From assembly GCF_030758935.1 (NCBI RefSeq), contig NZ_CP132333.1, forward strand, positions 2,294,992-2,358,991: a stretch of 64,000 nt of DNA, read 5' to 3'. A model generated the notes under the pieces. The model did no database searches, was not told where the DNA came from, and saw nothing but the letters and a program-made list of their open reading frames with translations. Position numbers and translations under genes: made by a program. This DNA is from Geothrix sp. PMB-07. GTDB taxonomy: Bacteria > Acidobacteriota > Holophagae > Holophagales > Holophagaceae. Below, in pieces: positions 17,863 through 25,589 of this stretch (its first letter is position 1; each line of letters opens with the position of its first letter).

Positions 17863-17915
17863 TGCGATGGATGCATTCCTTACCTATAAATAAGCTCATG
17901 TTCTAAGGAACACCC

Positions 17916-18527
17916 ATGCCCTCGAAACCCCCTGCGCCCCGCCGAAAACCCATTCAGCAGCGATCCCTCCAGACCGTGGACGCCATCCTGGATTCGGTGG
18001 TGAAGATCCTGAAACGGTGGGGGCTTGAGGCTGTCACCACCAACCGCATCGCCGAGGTGGCCGGAGTCAGCGTCGGTTCCATCTACCAGTATTTCCCCGA
18101 CAAGCGGGCCATCTTCACCGCCCTGCACGAACGCCATGTGGAGGGCATCTGCCGCCTCATCGACCACACCCTCCGCGACCATGCGGCCACCTCGCTGGAG
18201 GCCTTCGTACGAGCCTTGGTGGAAGCTCTGATTGAAGCCCACGAGACCGATCCTGAGCTGCATGACCTGTTGAGTTCTGAGGTTCCCCACGGAGCCCAGG
18301 GCGCCCGCACCTATGACCTGCGTCTCCGCGGCGCCTTCCTGGTGGTCCTCGCCTCGGAATCCCAGTCGCGTCATCCGCCCAGCCACTGGAAGCGGAAGGC
18401 CTTCGTCCTGCCCCATCTGGTCGAGGCCCTATGCCACGGGGCCCTGCGAAACCGACCTTCAGGGCTGCCCCTCAAAGCCGCCAAGGAAGAGGCTGTCCAG
18501 GTCGTCCTCTCCTACCTGGGGCGCTGA
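17916..18527 (+). CDS. TetR-family transcriptional regulator
   Basis: The N-terminal helix-turn-helix matches TetR: RSLQTVDAILDSVVKIL, then TTNRIAEVAGVSVGSIYQYFPDKRAIF at about residues 45-72. The C-terminal ligand-binding half (to residue 203) is variable, as usual. It is transcribed divergently from the NmrA-like oxidoreductase and likely represses itself and that gene through the palindrome between them. It converges with the hxlR-type gene. Confidence 0.93.
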   Translation: MPSKPPAPRRKPIQQRSLQTVDAILDSVVKILKRWGLEAVTTNRIAEVAGVSVGSIYQYFPDKRAIFTALHERHVEGICRLIDHTLRDHAATSLEAFVRALVEALIEAHETDPELHDLLSSEVPHGAQGARTYDLRLRGAFLVVLASESQSRHPPSHWKRKAFVLPHLVEALCHGALRNRPSGLPLKAAKEEAVQVVLSYLGR

Positions 18528-18563
18528 CCCGCAGGATTGGCGACGTCCATGCCAACGACCAAA

Positions 18564-18893
18564 TCAGTCCGGCTGCGCGGCCAGCACCCGCTGGTGGCCC
18601 TCACCCCACCCGGCGATGGCATCGAGCACCGGGCGCAGGGTCCGGCCGTAGGCCGTGAGCGTGTAATCCACCCGCGGGGGAATCTCAGGGTAGATGTGGC
18701 GCTCCACGATGTCGTCCCGTTCCAGTTCCCGCAGGGTCTGGGTCAGCACCTTCTGGGAGATGGGCGGGATGCGCCGCTTGATCTCGCCGAAACGAAGCGC
18801 CTCTTCCCGCAGCACCCAGAGGATCACGGGCTTCCACTTGCCGCCCACCACGGCGAGGGCGGTCATGACGGGACAGGGACTGATCACGGACAC
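18564..18893 (-). CDS. HxlR-family winged-helix regulator
   Basis: The HxlR (MarR-like winged helix) core is clear: CPVMTALAVVGGKWKPVILW, LRFGEIKRRIPPISQKVLTQTLRELERDDIVER, PPRVDYTLTAYGRTL and PVLDAIAGWG. I chose GTG 18893 because GAGG lies 8 bases upstream and the length (109 residues) then fits the family; the open frame extends 43 codons further but without family similarity. The usual Cys just before the winged helix is present (CPV), the position used for redox or electrophile sensing in several members. It is divergent from the cupin gene. Confidence 0.88.
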   Translation of the reverse strand: MSVISPCPVMTALAVVGGKWKPVILWVLREEALRFGEIKRRIPPISQKVLTQTLRELERDDIVERHIYPEIPPRVDYTLTAYGRTLRPVLDAIAGWGEGHQRVLAAQPD

Positions 18894-18920
18894 GGCGGTT
18901 TCCTCGAGGTGACTTGGGCG

Positions 18921-18938
18921 CAAGAAGGTGCTTACTTG
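18921..18938. promoter_or_regulatory. Imperfect palindrome between hxlR-type and cupin genes
   Basis: CAAGAAGGTGCTTACTTG reads as an imperfect dyad (CAAG and CTTG ends, 12 of 18 positions symmetric) located 28 bases upstream of the regulator start. AAGTA-type half sites are common for HxlR proteins, so this is a candidate operator, on pattern alone. Confidence 0.3.
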
Positions 18939-19015
18939 TGGGCCTCCCGGGCGCCCCCTATCGTCCAGCCATGGCAGGGAGCGCGCCGCTCCCATGATCC
19001 TCGAAAGGACCCCCC

Positions 19016-19540
19016 ATGGCATCCCGAATCCTTCGCCTCGGTGTGATCTCCCTGGCCCTCGCCGGTCTCGGCGCCTTCGCCCAGGAGGCCCCGCGCCACA
19101 GCTTCACCTTCGCCGGCAAGCGGCCCTCCTACGACCGCAAGGAAGTGGTGTCGGACATCGCCCTGTCCTCCGTGCAGTCCGAGGGCCGCTTCTCCATCCT
19201 CGATGAGATCTGGCACTCCGACTTCGTGGTTCCGCCGCACTTCCACGCCACCCATACCGAAGTGTTCTACATCCTCGGCGGTTCCGTGGAGTGGACCGTG
19301 AACGGCGAAACCCACGTGATGAAGACGGGCGACATGGTCTACATCCCGCCCCGCTCCATCCATGCGGTCAAGGTGGTGGGCGGCAAGGACGCCCACATGC
19401 TCATGCTCTACGAGGCGGGCGGCTACGAAGAGCACATCCTCCGCGAACAGGCCTACACCGAAGAACAGATGAAGGACCCCAAGCTCAAGGCGGAACTGCG
19501 CAAGCTGAACGACTTCAATCCGGTGACCAAAACAAAGTAG
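19016..19540 (+). CDS. Secreted cupin-domain protein
   Basis: A signal peptide (MASRILRLGVISLALAGLG, cleaved near AFA-QE) is followed by a single cupin barrel. Motif 1 is PPHFHATHTEVFYILGGSVEW with two His and a Glu for metal binding, and motif 2 is GDMVYIPPRSIHAVKVV with the final His. The product is 174 residues and likely periplasmic. AAGGA precedes the ATG. It is divergently paired with the HxlR regulator, suggesting induction by the same signal. The reaction is unknown; quercetinase-like or isomerase-like activities are possible for this fold. Confidence 0.85.
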   Translation: MASRILRLGVISLALAGLGAFAQEAPRHSFTFAGKRPSYDRKEVVSDIALSSVQSEGRFSILDEIWHSDFVVPPHFHATHTEVFYILGGSVEWTVNGETHVMKTGDMVYIPPRSIHAVKVVGGKDAHMLMLYEAGGYEEHILREQAYTEEQMKDPKLKAELRKLNDFNPVTKTK

Positions 19541-19591
19541 GAATCAGCCAGACGAGCATGAATGGCGGGGCCGTCCTTTCCTGGGCGGCCC

Positions 19592-20473
19592 TCAGCTGCC
19601 CAGCCAGAGGAGGCGGCGGAGGAAGGGGATGCCCAGGTTGGAGTGAAGGGTGAACGAGACCACCACTCCCGCGGCAAAGCCAAGGCCGGTGCGGGTTCGG
19701 CACAAAGGCCTCGTGAAGCGGGGAAGGATCGTGCCCCAGAGCAGGCCCACCACCAGGGCCCAGAGGCAAACCCAAGCCGAGGGGTAAAGGACAAAGGCCA
19801 GCCCCAAGAGCACCAGCGGCACCGCGTTTGGCACATGGGAAAGGATCTCTCTCAGCCTGGGCAAACCGGCCACGGCCACGCCCAGGGCAAAGACCGCCAG
19901 CGCTCCAGGCCAGGTGCCCGCGAACTGGAAATCGAAGCCGGGTTTCGGCAGCACCAATCCAAGCAGGGCCGCTGCCCAGAAGGCATTGATGTGATGGGCG
20001 GAAGGCCAGGAGGGTTCTTCCTCGGGCAGTTGGCCAAAGGCCAACAGGAAGCCGGAGAGCCCCGCACCGAGGAGGGTCAGCGTGGGGTGCCAGGTGCCCG
20101 CGTATTCCCAGGCGGCCACCCAGATCCATAGGCCCGTGCCCGTGTGCTCACCGGGATGGGCCTGGGCCACCACCGAGAGGCACAACCCCAGGAGTGCGTA
20201 GACGGCCGCGAGGCCCAGGTGGGTGGTGTCGGCGAAGCCCAGGTTGAAGGTCCGGGTCAGGAACAGGGCGCAGATGAGAGCGATGAGCCCGGCAACCCGA
20301 ATCGTCCCCTTGCGCAGCACCCAGGCCTGGTGACGGCAGATCCAGTCCATCAGAGGCAGGAGCAGGATCGGCAGCAGGAGCAGGAAGGTGGCCGGGCGCC
20401 GGAAATCCAGGCGGTAGAGGGTCAGCAGCCGCATCAGGCAGCCCAGGTAGAGGAAGAGCCAGACGGCGCTCAT
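19592..20473 (-). CDS. Polytopic inner-membrane protein of unknown function
   Basis: The product has 293 residues and is strongly hydrophobic, with about eight to ten membrane segments, starting WLFLYLGCLMRLLTLYRL and including TFLLLLPILLLPLMDWI and LAVFALGVAVAGLP. I do not recognise a family; there are no obvious catalytic motifs, though EEEPSWPSAHHINAFWA in the middle is rich in polar and His residues between helices. Its ATG overlaps the metallophosphoesterase stop (ATGA), placing it last in a three-gene minus-strand operon with an LTA-synthase-like enzyme. A role in envelope lipid or polymer handling is inferred from context only. Confidence 0.7.
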   Translation of the reverse strand: MSAVWLFLYLGCLMRLLTLYRLDFRRPATFLLLLPILLLPLMDWICRHQAWVLRKGTIRVAGLIALICALFLTRTFNLGFADTTHLGLAAVYALLGLCLSVVAQAHPGEHTGTGLWIWVAAWEYAGTWHPTLTLLGAGLSGFLLAFGQLPEEEPSWPSAHHINAFWAAALLGLVLPKPGFDFQFAGTWPGALAVFALGVAVAGLPRLREILSHVPNAVPLVLLGLAFVLYPSAWVCLWALVVGLLWGTILPRFTRPLCRTRTGLGFAAGVVVSFTLHSNLGIPFLRRLLWLGS

Positions 20474-21636
20474 GGGCGACCTCCCTGAAGCCAGGTGCCC
20501 GAGGGCGTGCTGGCGATGGGGGTGGGGCTGGGTTGGCCCGGCAGGTCCTGCGTGTAGCGGACGAGCCTCCCCTTCTCGGTGATCAGAATCCGGTAGCCGT
20601 GGTAGCGCAGGGGCCAGCGGGTCACGCGGCGCAAGGCATCACCCAAGGCTGTGGTCACCACGAATTTCGTACCCGGGAAATCCGGTGTGTCATCGCGGAA
20701 TCGGCCCGCGGCGTCGAACACCGCATCCTGATGCCAGTGCCCGGTGAGCACGATGGGCACCTGGCGGTCCAAGCAGAGCTTGACGAGACCCTCTCGGTAG
20801 CCGAACAGGGGCCCTCCGCTCTTCTCGCCATCCCCATGAATGGCAGGCCCGGGCGGGAAAACGGGATGGTGCAGCTGGATCAGGGGCACCCGGCCCTCCA
20901 GATCATCCAGCTGCCCGCGGAACCACTGGAACTGGCTTGGCGTCAGGCGGTCGCGGCCGTGGGCCGAATCCAGACTGAGGATGGCGAAGGGTCCGAGGTT
21001 GACGCGATGGGTGGTGTTGATGCCGAAGGTGTTCAGGTAGCGTGCCCAACCGCCCCGCTCGTGGTTGCCAGGACAGGCGATCACCGGAATGCCCAGGGCC
21101 TCCAGACGCCGGAATTGACTCACCAGGAAGGCGTACCACTTGGCGCTGGAATCATAGGCCAGGTCACCGGAAGCCAGGATCGCATGGGGTTTCAGGATGG
21201 CCATCTCATCCACGAAGCGCTCGAGCATGGCCTCCTTCCCCGTGCTGGGGAAATCCGCCACATGCACCAGGACCATGCGATCCGGAACTGCCCCTTCGCT
21301 CCAGTGCTCCAGCCCATCCAAGGGCAGCCGCAGCGCGCCCGCAACTGGGGTGGGATCCGCCAGGGTGATCCAGTGCTGGTTTCCCGTCTGGCGGTGGCTG
21401 AGGATGCGGCGTCCGCCCTGCTCCAGCCGCAGGCCCCACTGCCGCTCCAGGGCCGCTGCGGCGGTGCGCCAGGGGACGAAAGGAAGGCTGGTGGCGAAGG
21501 ACACCTCAAAGGCCTTGCCTGCGGGCACGATGGCCGGTGAGCCGAAGCGAGGCGCGTCCAGGCGCGTTTTCAGGGGCAGGCCCACCGCCAGCAAAGCCAG
21601 GACGGCGCAGAAATAGGGGAGGATCCACGGTTTCAT
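20470..21636 (-). CDS. Calcineurin-like metallophosphoesterase, membrane-anchored
   Basis: One N-terminal hydrophobic helix (ILPYFCAVLALLAVGL) precedes an immunoglobulin-like region and then a metallophosphoesterase domain. Motifs visible are GDLAYD (157-162), GNHE (190-193), a paired His in IQLHHP (256-257) and GHWH (299-302). The first metal motif, normally D-x-H, reads DFP at 128-130, so one ligand His is missing. The product has 388 residues from ATG 21636, which overlaps the stop of the preceding sulfatase gene. It is probably periplasmic. The partner genes suggest a phospholipid headgroup or glycerol-phosphate substrate (inference). Confidence 0.85.
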   Translation of the reverse strand: MKPWILPYFCAVLALLAVGLPLKTRLDAPRFGSPAIVPAGKAFEVSFATSLPFVPWRTAAAALERQWGLRLEQGGRRILSHRQTGNQHWITLADPTPVAGALRLPLDGLEHWSEGAVPDRMVLVHVADFPSTGKEAMLERFVDEMAILKPHAILASGDLAYDSSAKWYAFLVSQFRRLEALGIPVIACPGNHERGGWARYLNTFGINTTHRVNLGPFAILSLDSAHGRDRLTPSQFQWFRGQLDDLEGRVPLIQLHHPVFPPGPAIHGDGEKSGGPLFGYREGLVKLCLDRQVPIVLTGHWHQDAVFDAAGRFRDDTPDFPGTKFVVTTALGDALRRVTRWPLRYHGYRILITEKGRLVRYTQDLPGQPSPTPIASTPSGTWLQGGRP

Positions 21637-23798
21637 GGCCGCCTCGCGATGGGCTTGTTGTGGGAAAGCAGGAATTTCGACCACTGGTGAAAGCCCTTGC
21701 CCAGCCGGGTCATGGCCTGGGCGCGCACCGGCTCCTCCGCACCATGATCCCGCGGAACGGCTTCATCCAGCCGATAGAGGCGGGACACGCCATTGGGTTC
21801 CACATTCACATACCAATCGCCCTGGAGCAGCCCCACCCGGGCCGGGCGCCGGAACGTGGTAAAGGTGAAGGCCGCCGCCTGGCCATTCCAGGCTGGATTC
21901 AGGAGATCCTTGCCGAGGGTCTGGTGTTCCAAGGGCCGCCCCATCAGCGAAACCAAGGTGGGCAGCAAGTCCATCTGCGTGCCCACGGTGGAGACCCGCT
22001 GGGGTTTCAGCAGGCCAGGCGCGTAGATGACGCAGGGGATGTGGTGGATGCCCAGGGCCAGGTCGCCGAAGCGCTGGTCGGTCATGCCGCGGGGAATGCC
22101 GTGATCCGCCCAGAGCACGTAGATGGTGTTGGCGAAGGCGGGGCTCTTTTCCGCGCGCTCGAAGAACTTCCGCAGGCTGTAGTCCATGAGCCGCACGGCG
22201 TTGTATTCCTCGTTGTCGACGAAGCCCGCCCGCTCGAGTTCATCGCGGTTCCGCTTCTCCACCTGGAAATCCTTCAGGTGGCCTGGAATGGTGAAGGGCG
22301 GATGGTTGCCGCTGGTCTGGATGTAGGCCCAATAAGGCGCGCTTTCCTTTTCCAGCACGCCCTGCGCTTCCAGCAGGAGATCGGCATCGCAGACGCCCCA
22401 CACATCCACCCTGGGGGCCTTGAAGAAGCCCTCTTCGTACAGCTTCAGATCCTTGAAATTGTTCTTGAGGATGCCGCGCATCTGGGCCCAGTTGGCGCTG
22501 CCGCCCAGGAAGTAGGATTTCCGGTAATCGCCAAAGGCGCTCAGGGCCGAGTGCTGATCCAGCAGCAGCGGGTTGCGAGTGGCATTCTCCACAGAGCTCA
22601 CATCCGGAATGCCGAACAGCGTGGCAAACATGGAGCGGCTGGTGTTCTCCATGGCCACGTAGAAGCGGTCGAAGAAGATGCCCCGCGCCGCCAGGCCATC
22701 CAGGTAGGGCGTGGGCTTCAGGGGATTGCCCAGGATGCCGGTCTTGAAGCCAGCCAGGCTTTCCAACTGGATGAGCACGATGTTGGGCCGACCCTGGACC
22801 AGGGGGCGTGGCTCCTGATGGCGACGCAGGCTGGGCAGGCCCTGGTCGTCGGTTTCGACGGGAATGCCGAAATAGGCCGCCAGATCGGGCTGCGTGGCCT
22901 TCACCTGCGCCAAGTCGAAGCCGCCATCCATGTCCCGCCGGGTTTCCAGGAAAAACAGGACAGGGTTCAGGGCCAGATGCGCATGGAAGCTGGATTTCGC
23001 TTCAAACGCTTCCGACCAGCGCAGCGGATAGGCGCTCCACTTGGCCCACATGAGGGCAATGAGCAGGAACGTAAACGCAACATTCACGGTCCGCCGCGCC
23101 CAGGGCGCAAGCTCGAGCCCACGCAGGCCGCGGACCAGACGGCGGAGTCCCCACAGAGAGGCCAGGGTGAGCAGAATCAGCGCCAGGGCCAGGCGGCCGA
23201 AGGGATAGCTCTCCCACATCATGCGCAAGCTGGTCCGGGCATTCTCCAGGAACATCAGCAGGGTGCCATTGAGCCGTGTATGAATGTAGCCATAGCTGCC
23301 CGCATCCACCATGTAGGCGAAGATCAGCGTGACGATCAGGGCCGTGGCGAAGCTGCCCCAGATCCAGCGTCCGCTGCGCTGGGCGAGCCCGTGGCCTGGC
23401 GTTCCAAAGCGGTAGGCGGGCACCAGGACCAGGAACCCGAGCAGGAAGGGCTGGGCGGCGCGGTCATCCACCATGGCCACCAGCACCAGGGTCACGTAGC
23501 AAGCCAGGGCGAGAATCAGCAGCCAGGGCGCCAGGGCCTTCCGCCATGGCGCCACAGCCGGGGCGGCCTGGCCGTTGCCCAACAGCAGCCAAGTCGGCAT
23601 CACCAGGATGGCGGCCAACCGCAGATCGAACTTCAGCCCCAGGTAGAGCCCACGCCAGGTATCAGGATCTTTCAGGCCACGCAGCCCCTCGAAGCCAGTC
23701 AGGAAGCCAAGACGGGCCAGGTTGAAGACCACGGCCAGGGCCATGAGCAGCAGCACCATGGACAAGAGTTTGGAGCGGTTCGGCGCACTGCGATCCAT
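21633..23798 (-). CDS. LTA synthase-like membrane sulfatase (phosphoglycerol transferase family)
   Basis: About five N-terminal membrane helices (residues 1-240) are followed by an extracytoplasmic sulfatase-fold domain. The nucleophile region is VAMENTSRSMFATLFG (Thr/Ser after Asn), with PNIVLIQLESL upstream (metal-binding Glu), YIQTSGNHPPF, and VLWADHGIPRG (Asp-His metal ligands). This is the LtaS/OpgB/MdoB alkaline-phosphatase superfamily pattern. In diderms such enzymes transfer phosphoglycerol or phosphoethanolamine to glycans or lipids. I chose ATG 23798 (721 residues) because GAGG sits 9 bases upstream; an ATG 9 bases earlier has no spacing for it. First gene of the three-gene unit. 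Confidence 0.87.
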   Translation of the reverse strand: MDRSAPNRSKLLSMVLLLMALAVVFNLARLGFLTGFEGLRGLKDPDTWRGLYLGLKFDLRLAAILVMPTWLLLGNGQAAPAVAPWRKALAPWLLILALACYVTLVLVAMVDDRAAQPFLLGFLVLVPAYRFGTPGHGLAQRSGRWIWGSFATALIVTLIFAYMVDAGSYGYIHTRLNGTLLMFLENARTSLRMMWESYPFGRLALALILLTLASLWGLRRLVRGLRGLELAPWARRTVNVAFTFLLIALMWAKWSAYPLRWSEAFEAKSSFHAHLALNPVLFFLETRRDMDGGFDLAQVKATQPDLAAYFGIPVETDDQGLPSLRRHQEPRPLVQGRPNIVLIQLESLAGFKTGILGNPLKPTPYLDGLAARGIFFDRFYVAMENTSRSMFATLFGIPDVSSVENATRNPLLLDQHSALSAFGDYRKSYFLGGSANWAQMRGILKNNFKDLKLYEEGFFKAPRVDVWGVCDADLLLEAQGVLEKESAPYWAYIQTSGNHPPFTIPGHLKDFQVEKRNRDELERAGFVDNEEYNAVRLMDYSLRKFFERAEKSPAFANTIYVLWADHGIPRGMTDQRFGDLALGIHHIPCVIYAPGLLKPQRVSTVGTQMDLLPTLVSLMGRPLEHQTLGKDLLNPAWNGQAAAFTFTTFRRPARVGLLQGDWYVNVEPNGVSRLYRLDEAVPRDHGAEEPVRAQAMTRLGKGFHQWSKFLLSHNKPIARRP

Positions 23799-23873
23799 CC
23801 GGCGCATCCTCAGGGATTGGTCGAGATCAGGCGGGGCTTGGGTGGGGGGCTGAGAGGTGGAAGTGACTGAACC

Positions 23874-24971
23874 CTAGGGTTGGACTTTGCCGTAGATGTT
23901 GTCGCGCTGCCAGGGTTCGTACCCGGCGGCGGTGATCATGCGGGTCATTTCGTCCTTGTTCACGCTGTAGCAGGTGCCTGCGGCGCTGACGACATTCTCT
24001 TCCAGCATGAGGCTGCCCATGTCGTCGCAGCCGTAGTGAAGGGCCAGCTGCCCGGTCTTGCGGCCCATGGTCACCCAGCTGCTCTGGATGTGTGAGAAGT
24101 TGTCGAGGAAGATGCGGGCCACCGCGATGGTGCGCAGGTATTCCACATCGGTGGGCTTGGGCACCTTGCCTTCCCAGGGCGTGTGGCCGCTCTGGAAGGG
24201 CCAGGCGGCAAACGCCGTATAGCCGCCGCCGTTCTGCCGCGCCAGGGCACGGTCCTGCTGGTTGCGGAGCGCCTCGAAATGGTCGATGCGTTCCGCCAAC
24301 GTCTCCGTGATGCCAAACATCATGGTGCCCGTGGTTTTCACACCTTCTTCGTGGGCGGCCTCCATCACTTCCAGCCACTTCTCGCGGCCGCCTTTGAGGG
24401 GCGCGATCTTCTTGCGGATGCGATCCACCAGAATTTCGGCACCGCCGCCGGGAATGGAGCCCAGGCCCGCGTCACGCAGATCCGCGATGGTCTTGCGAAG
24501 GGTCTGGCCGCTGAGCTTGGCCATCATCTGGATCTCCACAGGCGAGAAGCCGTGCACCCAGATGCCCAGATCGTGATGAAGGTAGCGCACCAGATCCAGG
24601 TAGTAGTCCCAGGGCAGATCAGGATTCACCCCGCCCTGCAGCAGGAAGCCCGTGCCGCCGATGGCCTGCGTTTCTTCGGCTTTCTGCTTCAGCTGCTCCT
24701 TTGTCAGCACGTAGCCGCGGCTGTCACCGGGCTTGTGATAGAAGGCGCAGAAGGTGCAATAGACGTTGCAGACGTCGGTGTAGTTGACGTTGCGGTCGAT
24801 GACATAGCTCACCCGGGCAGGGTCATTGTGCCGGTCGCGCACGGCGGTGGCAGCCACGGCCAGATCGGGCAGGTCCGCCTGTTCCAAAAGGCACAGAGCT
24901 TCCGAAGCGGTGATGCGGCGTCCCTGGAGCACCTCCTCCAGGATCGCCTCGGAGGAGGCGGCTGTGATCAT
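23874..24971 (-). CDS. mqnC: Cyclic dehypoxanthinyl futalosine synthase
   Basis: MqnC is a radical SAM enzyme of the futalosine route to menaquinone, converting dehypoxanthine futalosine to its cyclic form. The cluster motif CNVYCTFCAF (CxxxCxxC) follows VNYTDVC; GGTGFLLQGGVNPDLPWDYY, SIPGGGAEIL and AAWPFQSGHTPWEG are typical. The product is 365 residues from ATG 24971. A zinc-ribbon microprotein gene ends 2 bases upstream, so the two are probably co-translated. Menaquinone fits an anaerobic respiratory lifestyle with the c-type cytochromes elsewhere in the window. Confusion with MqnE or CofH is possible but less likely. Confidence 0.9.
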   Translation of the reverse strand: MITAASSEAILEEVLQGRRITASEALCLLEQADLPDLAVAATAVRDRHNDPARVSYVIDRNVNYTDVCNVYCTFCAFYHKPGDSRGYVLTKEQLKQKAEETQAIGGTGFLLQGGVNPDLPWDYYLDLVRYLHHDLGIWVHGFSPVEIQMMAKLSGQTLRKTIADLRDAGLGSIPGGGAEILVDRIRKKIAPLKGGREKWLEVMEAAHEEGVKTTGTMMFGITETLAERIDHFEALRNQQDRALARQNGGGYTAFAAWPFQSGHTPWEGKVPKPTDVEYLRTIAVARIFLDNFSHIQSSWVTMGRKTGQLALHYGCDDMGSLMLEENVVSAAGTCYSVNKDEMTRMITAAGYEPWQRDNIYGKVQP

Positions 24972-24973
24972 GG

Positions 24974-25138
24974 CTAGGCCTTGTAGCCCATCACCTGGAG
25001 GCAGCGGCGGCAGACGCACTCCTGCCCCTCCACGCCATGCTGGAAGTGATCCAGCGTATAGGGGCTGCGGCACTTCTCGCAGATCTGCGTGGGATCGGTG
25101 CAGGTCTTCGGGGCATACAGGTGCGTGGGATCAGGCAT
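24974..25138 (-). CDS. Small zinc-ribbon-like protein
   Basis: A 54-residue frame starts at ATG 25138 behind a good Shine-Dalgarno (GGAG, 6 bases away). The protein has two knuckle-like Cys pairs: CEKC (20-23) and CVCRRC (41-46), separated by SPYTLDHFQHGVEGQE, a pattern expected for a single zinc-binding ribbon. It has no signal peptide. It lies just after the hpf terminator and stops 2 bases before mqnC, so it shares that transcript. Function unknown; a nucleic-acid or protein-binding role is typical for such ribbons. Confidence 0.7.
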   Translation of the reverse strand: MPDPTHLYAPKTCTDPTQICEKCRSPYTLDHFQHGVEGQECVCRRCLQVMGYKA

Positions 25139-25163
25139 GGGCGACTCCGGACCCTCAAGAATA

Positions 25164-25193
25164 CCAAAGGCGGCCCCGGAGAGCCGCCTTTGG
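25164..25193 (-). terminator. Rho-independent terminator of hpf
   Basis: CCAAAGGCGGC pairs perfectly with GCCGCCTTTGG around an 8-base loop, 17 bases beyond the hpf stop on the minus strand, followed by TATTCTT. An 11-bp GC-rich stem with a T-containing tail is a convincing terminator. Confidence 0.85.
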
Positions 25194-25210
25194 CTGAAAA
25201 GAAGGAAGGG

Positions 25211-25534
25211 CTATTCCTCGACCGCGCCGGCCTTGGCACTGTCGTGGGGGCGGGTGGTGCGCTTGTCCTGGTGCTTGTGGGCCTGGGCCTCGAGCTTGTC
25301 CACAGCCTGAGTGATGCTGCCGTACATGTCGTCGGTGGTCGCCGAGGCCACGAAGGCGCTGGCCCGGGTCTTCAGGGTGATTTCCGCCTCGTGACGGTGC
25401 TTCTCCACGCTCAGGGTGACGTGGACATCGATGATGTCATCCAGGTACGTGGCCATCTTGTCCAGCCGCTCCTTGGTGAACTGCTTCAGGGGCTCGGTGA
25501 GCTCCATGTGGCGGCCGGTAAAATTGACCTTCAT
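25211..25534 (-). CDS. hpf: Ribosome hibernation promoting factor, short form
   Basis: The product is a 107-residue HPF/RaiA domain: MKVNFTGRHMELTEPLKQFTKERL, a DVHVTLSVEKHRHEAEITL strand pair, and DDMYGSITQAVDKLEAQ. It binds the 30S decoding region in slow growth. There is no C-terminal dimerisation domain, so it is the short (HPF/YfiA-like) form. The gene follows rpoN by 55 bases, the same order as rpoN-hpf in many bacteria, and is closed by a terminator. Confidence 0.94.
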   Translation of the reverse strand: MKVNFTGRHMELTEPLKQFTKERLDKMATYLDDIIDVHVTLSVEKHRHEAEITLKTRASAFVASATTDDMYGSITQAVDKLEAQAHKHQDKRTTRPHDSAKAGAVEE

Positions 25535-25589
25535 GGGACACTCCTGAAAGGGGCCGGTTGGCCCGGGATGATGGGGAATCCGACCCTTC

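Noticed and set aside
21537-23870. A 777-codon open frame on the plus strand
   Set aside because: It is antisense to the LTA-synthase-like gene, whose motifs and membrane helices are clear; long open antisense frames are expected at this GC content and it shows no family features.
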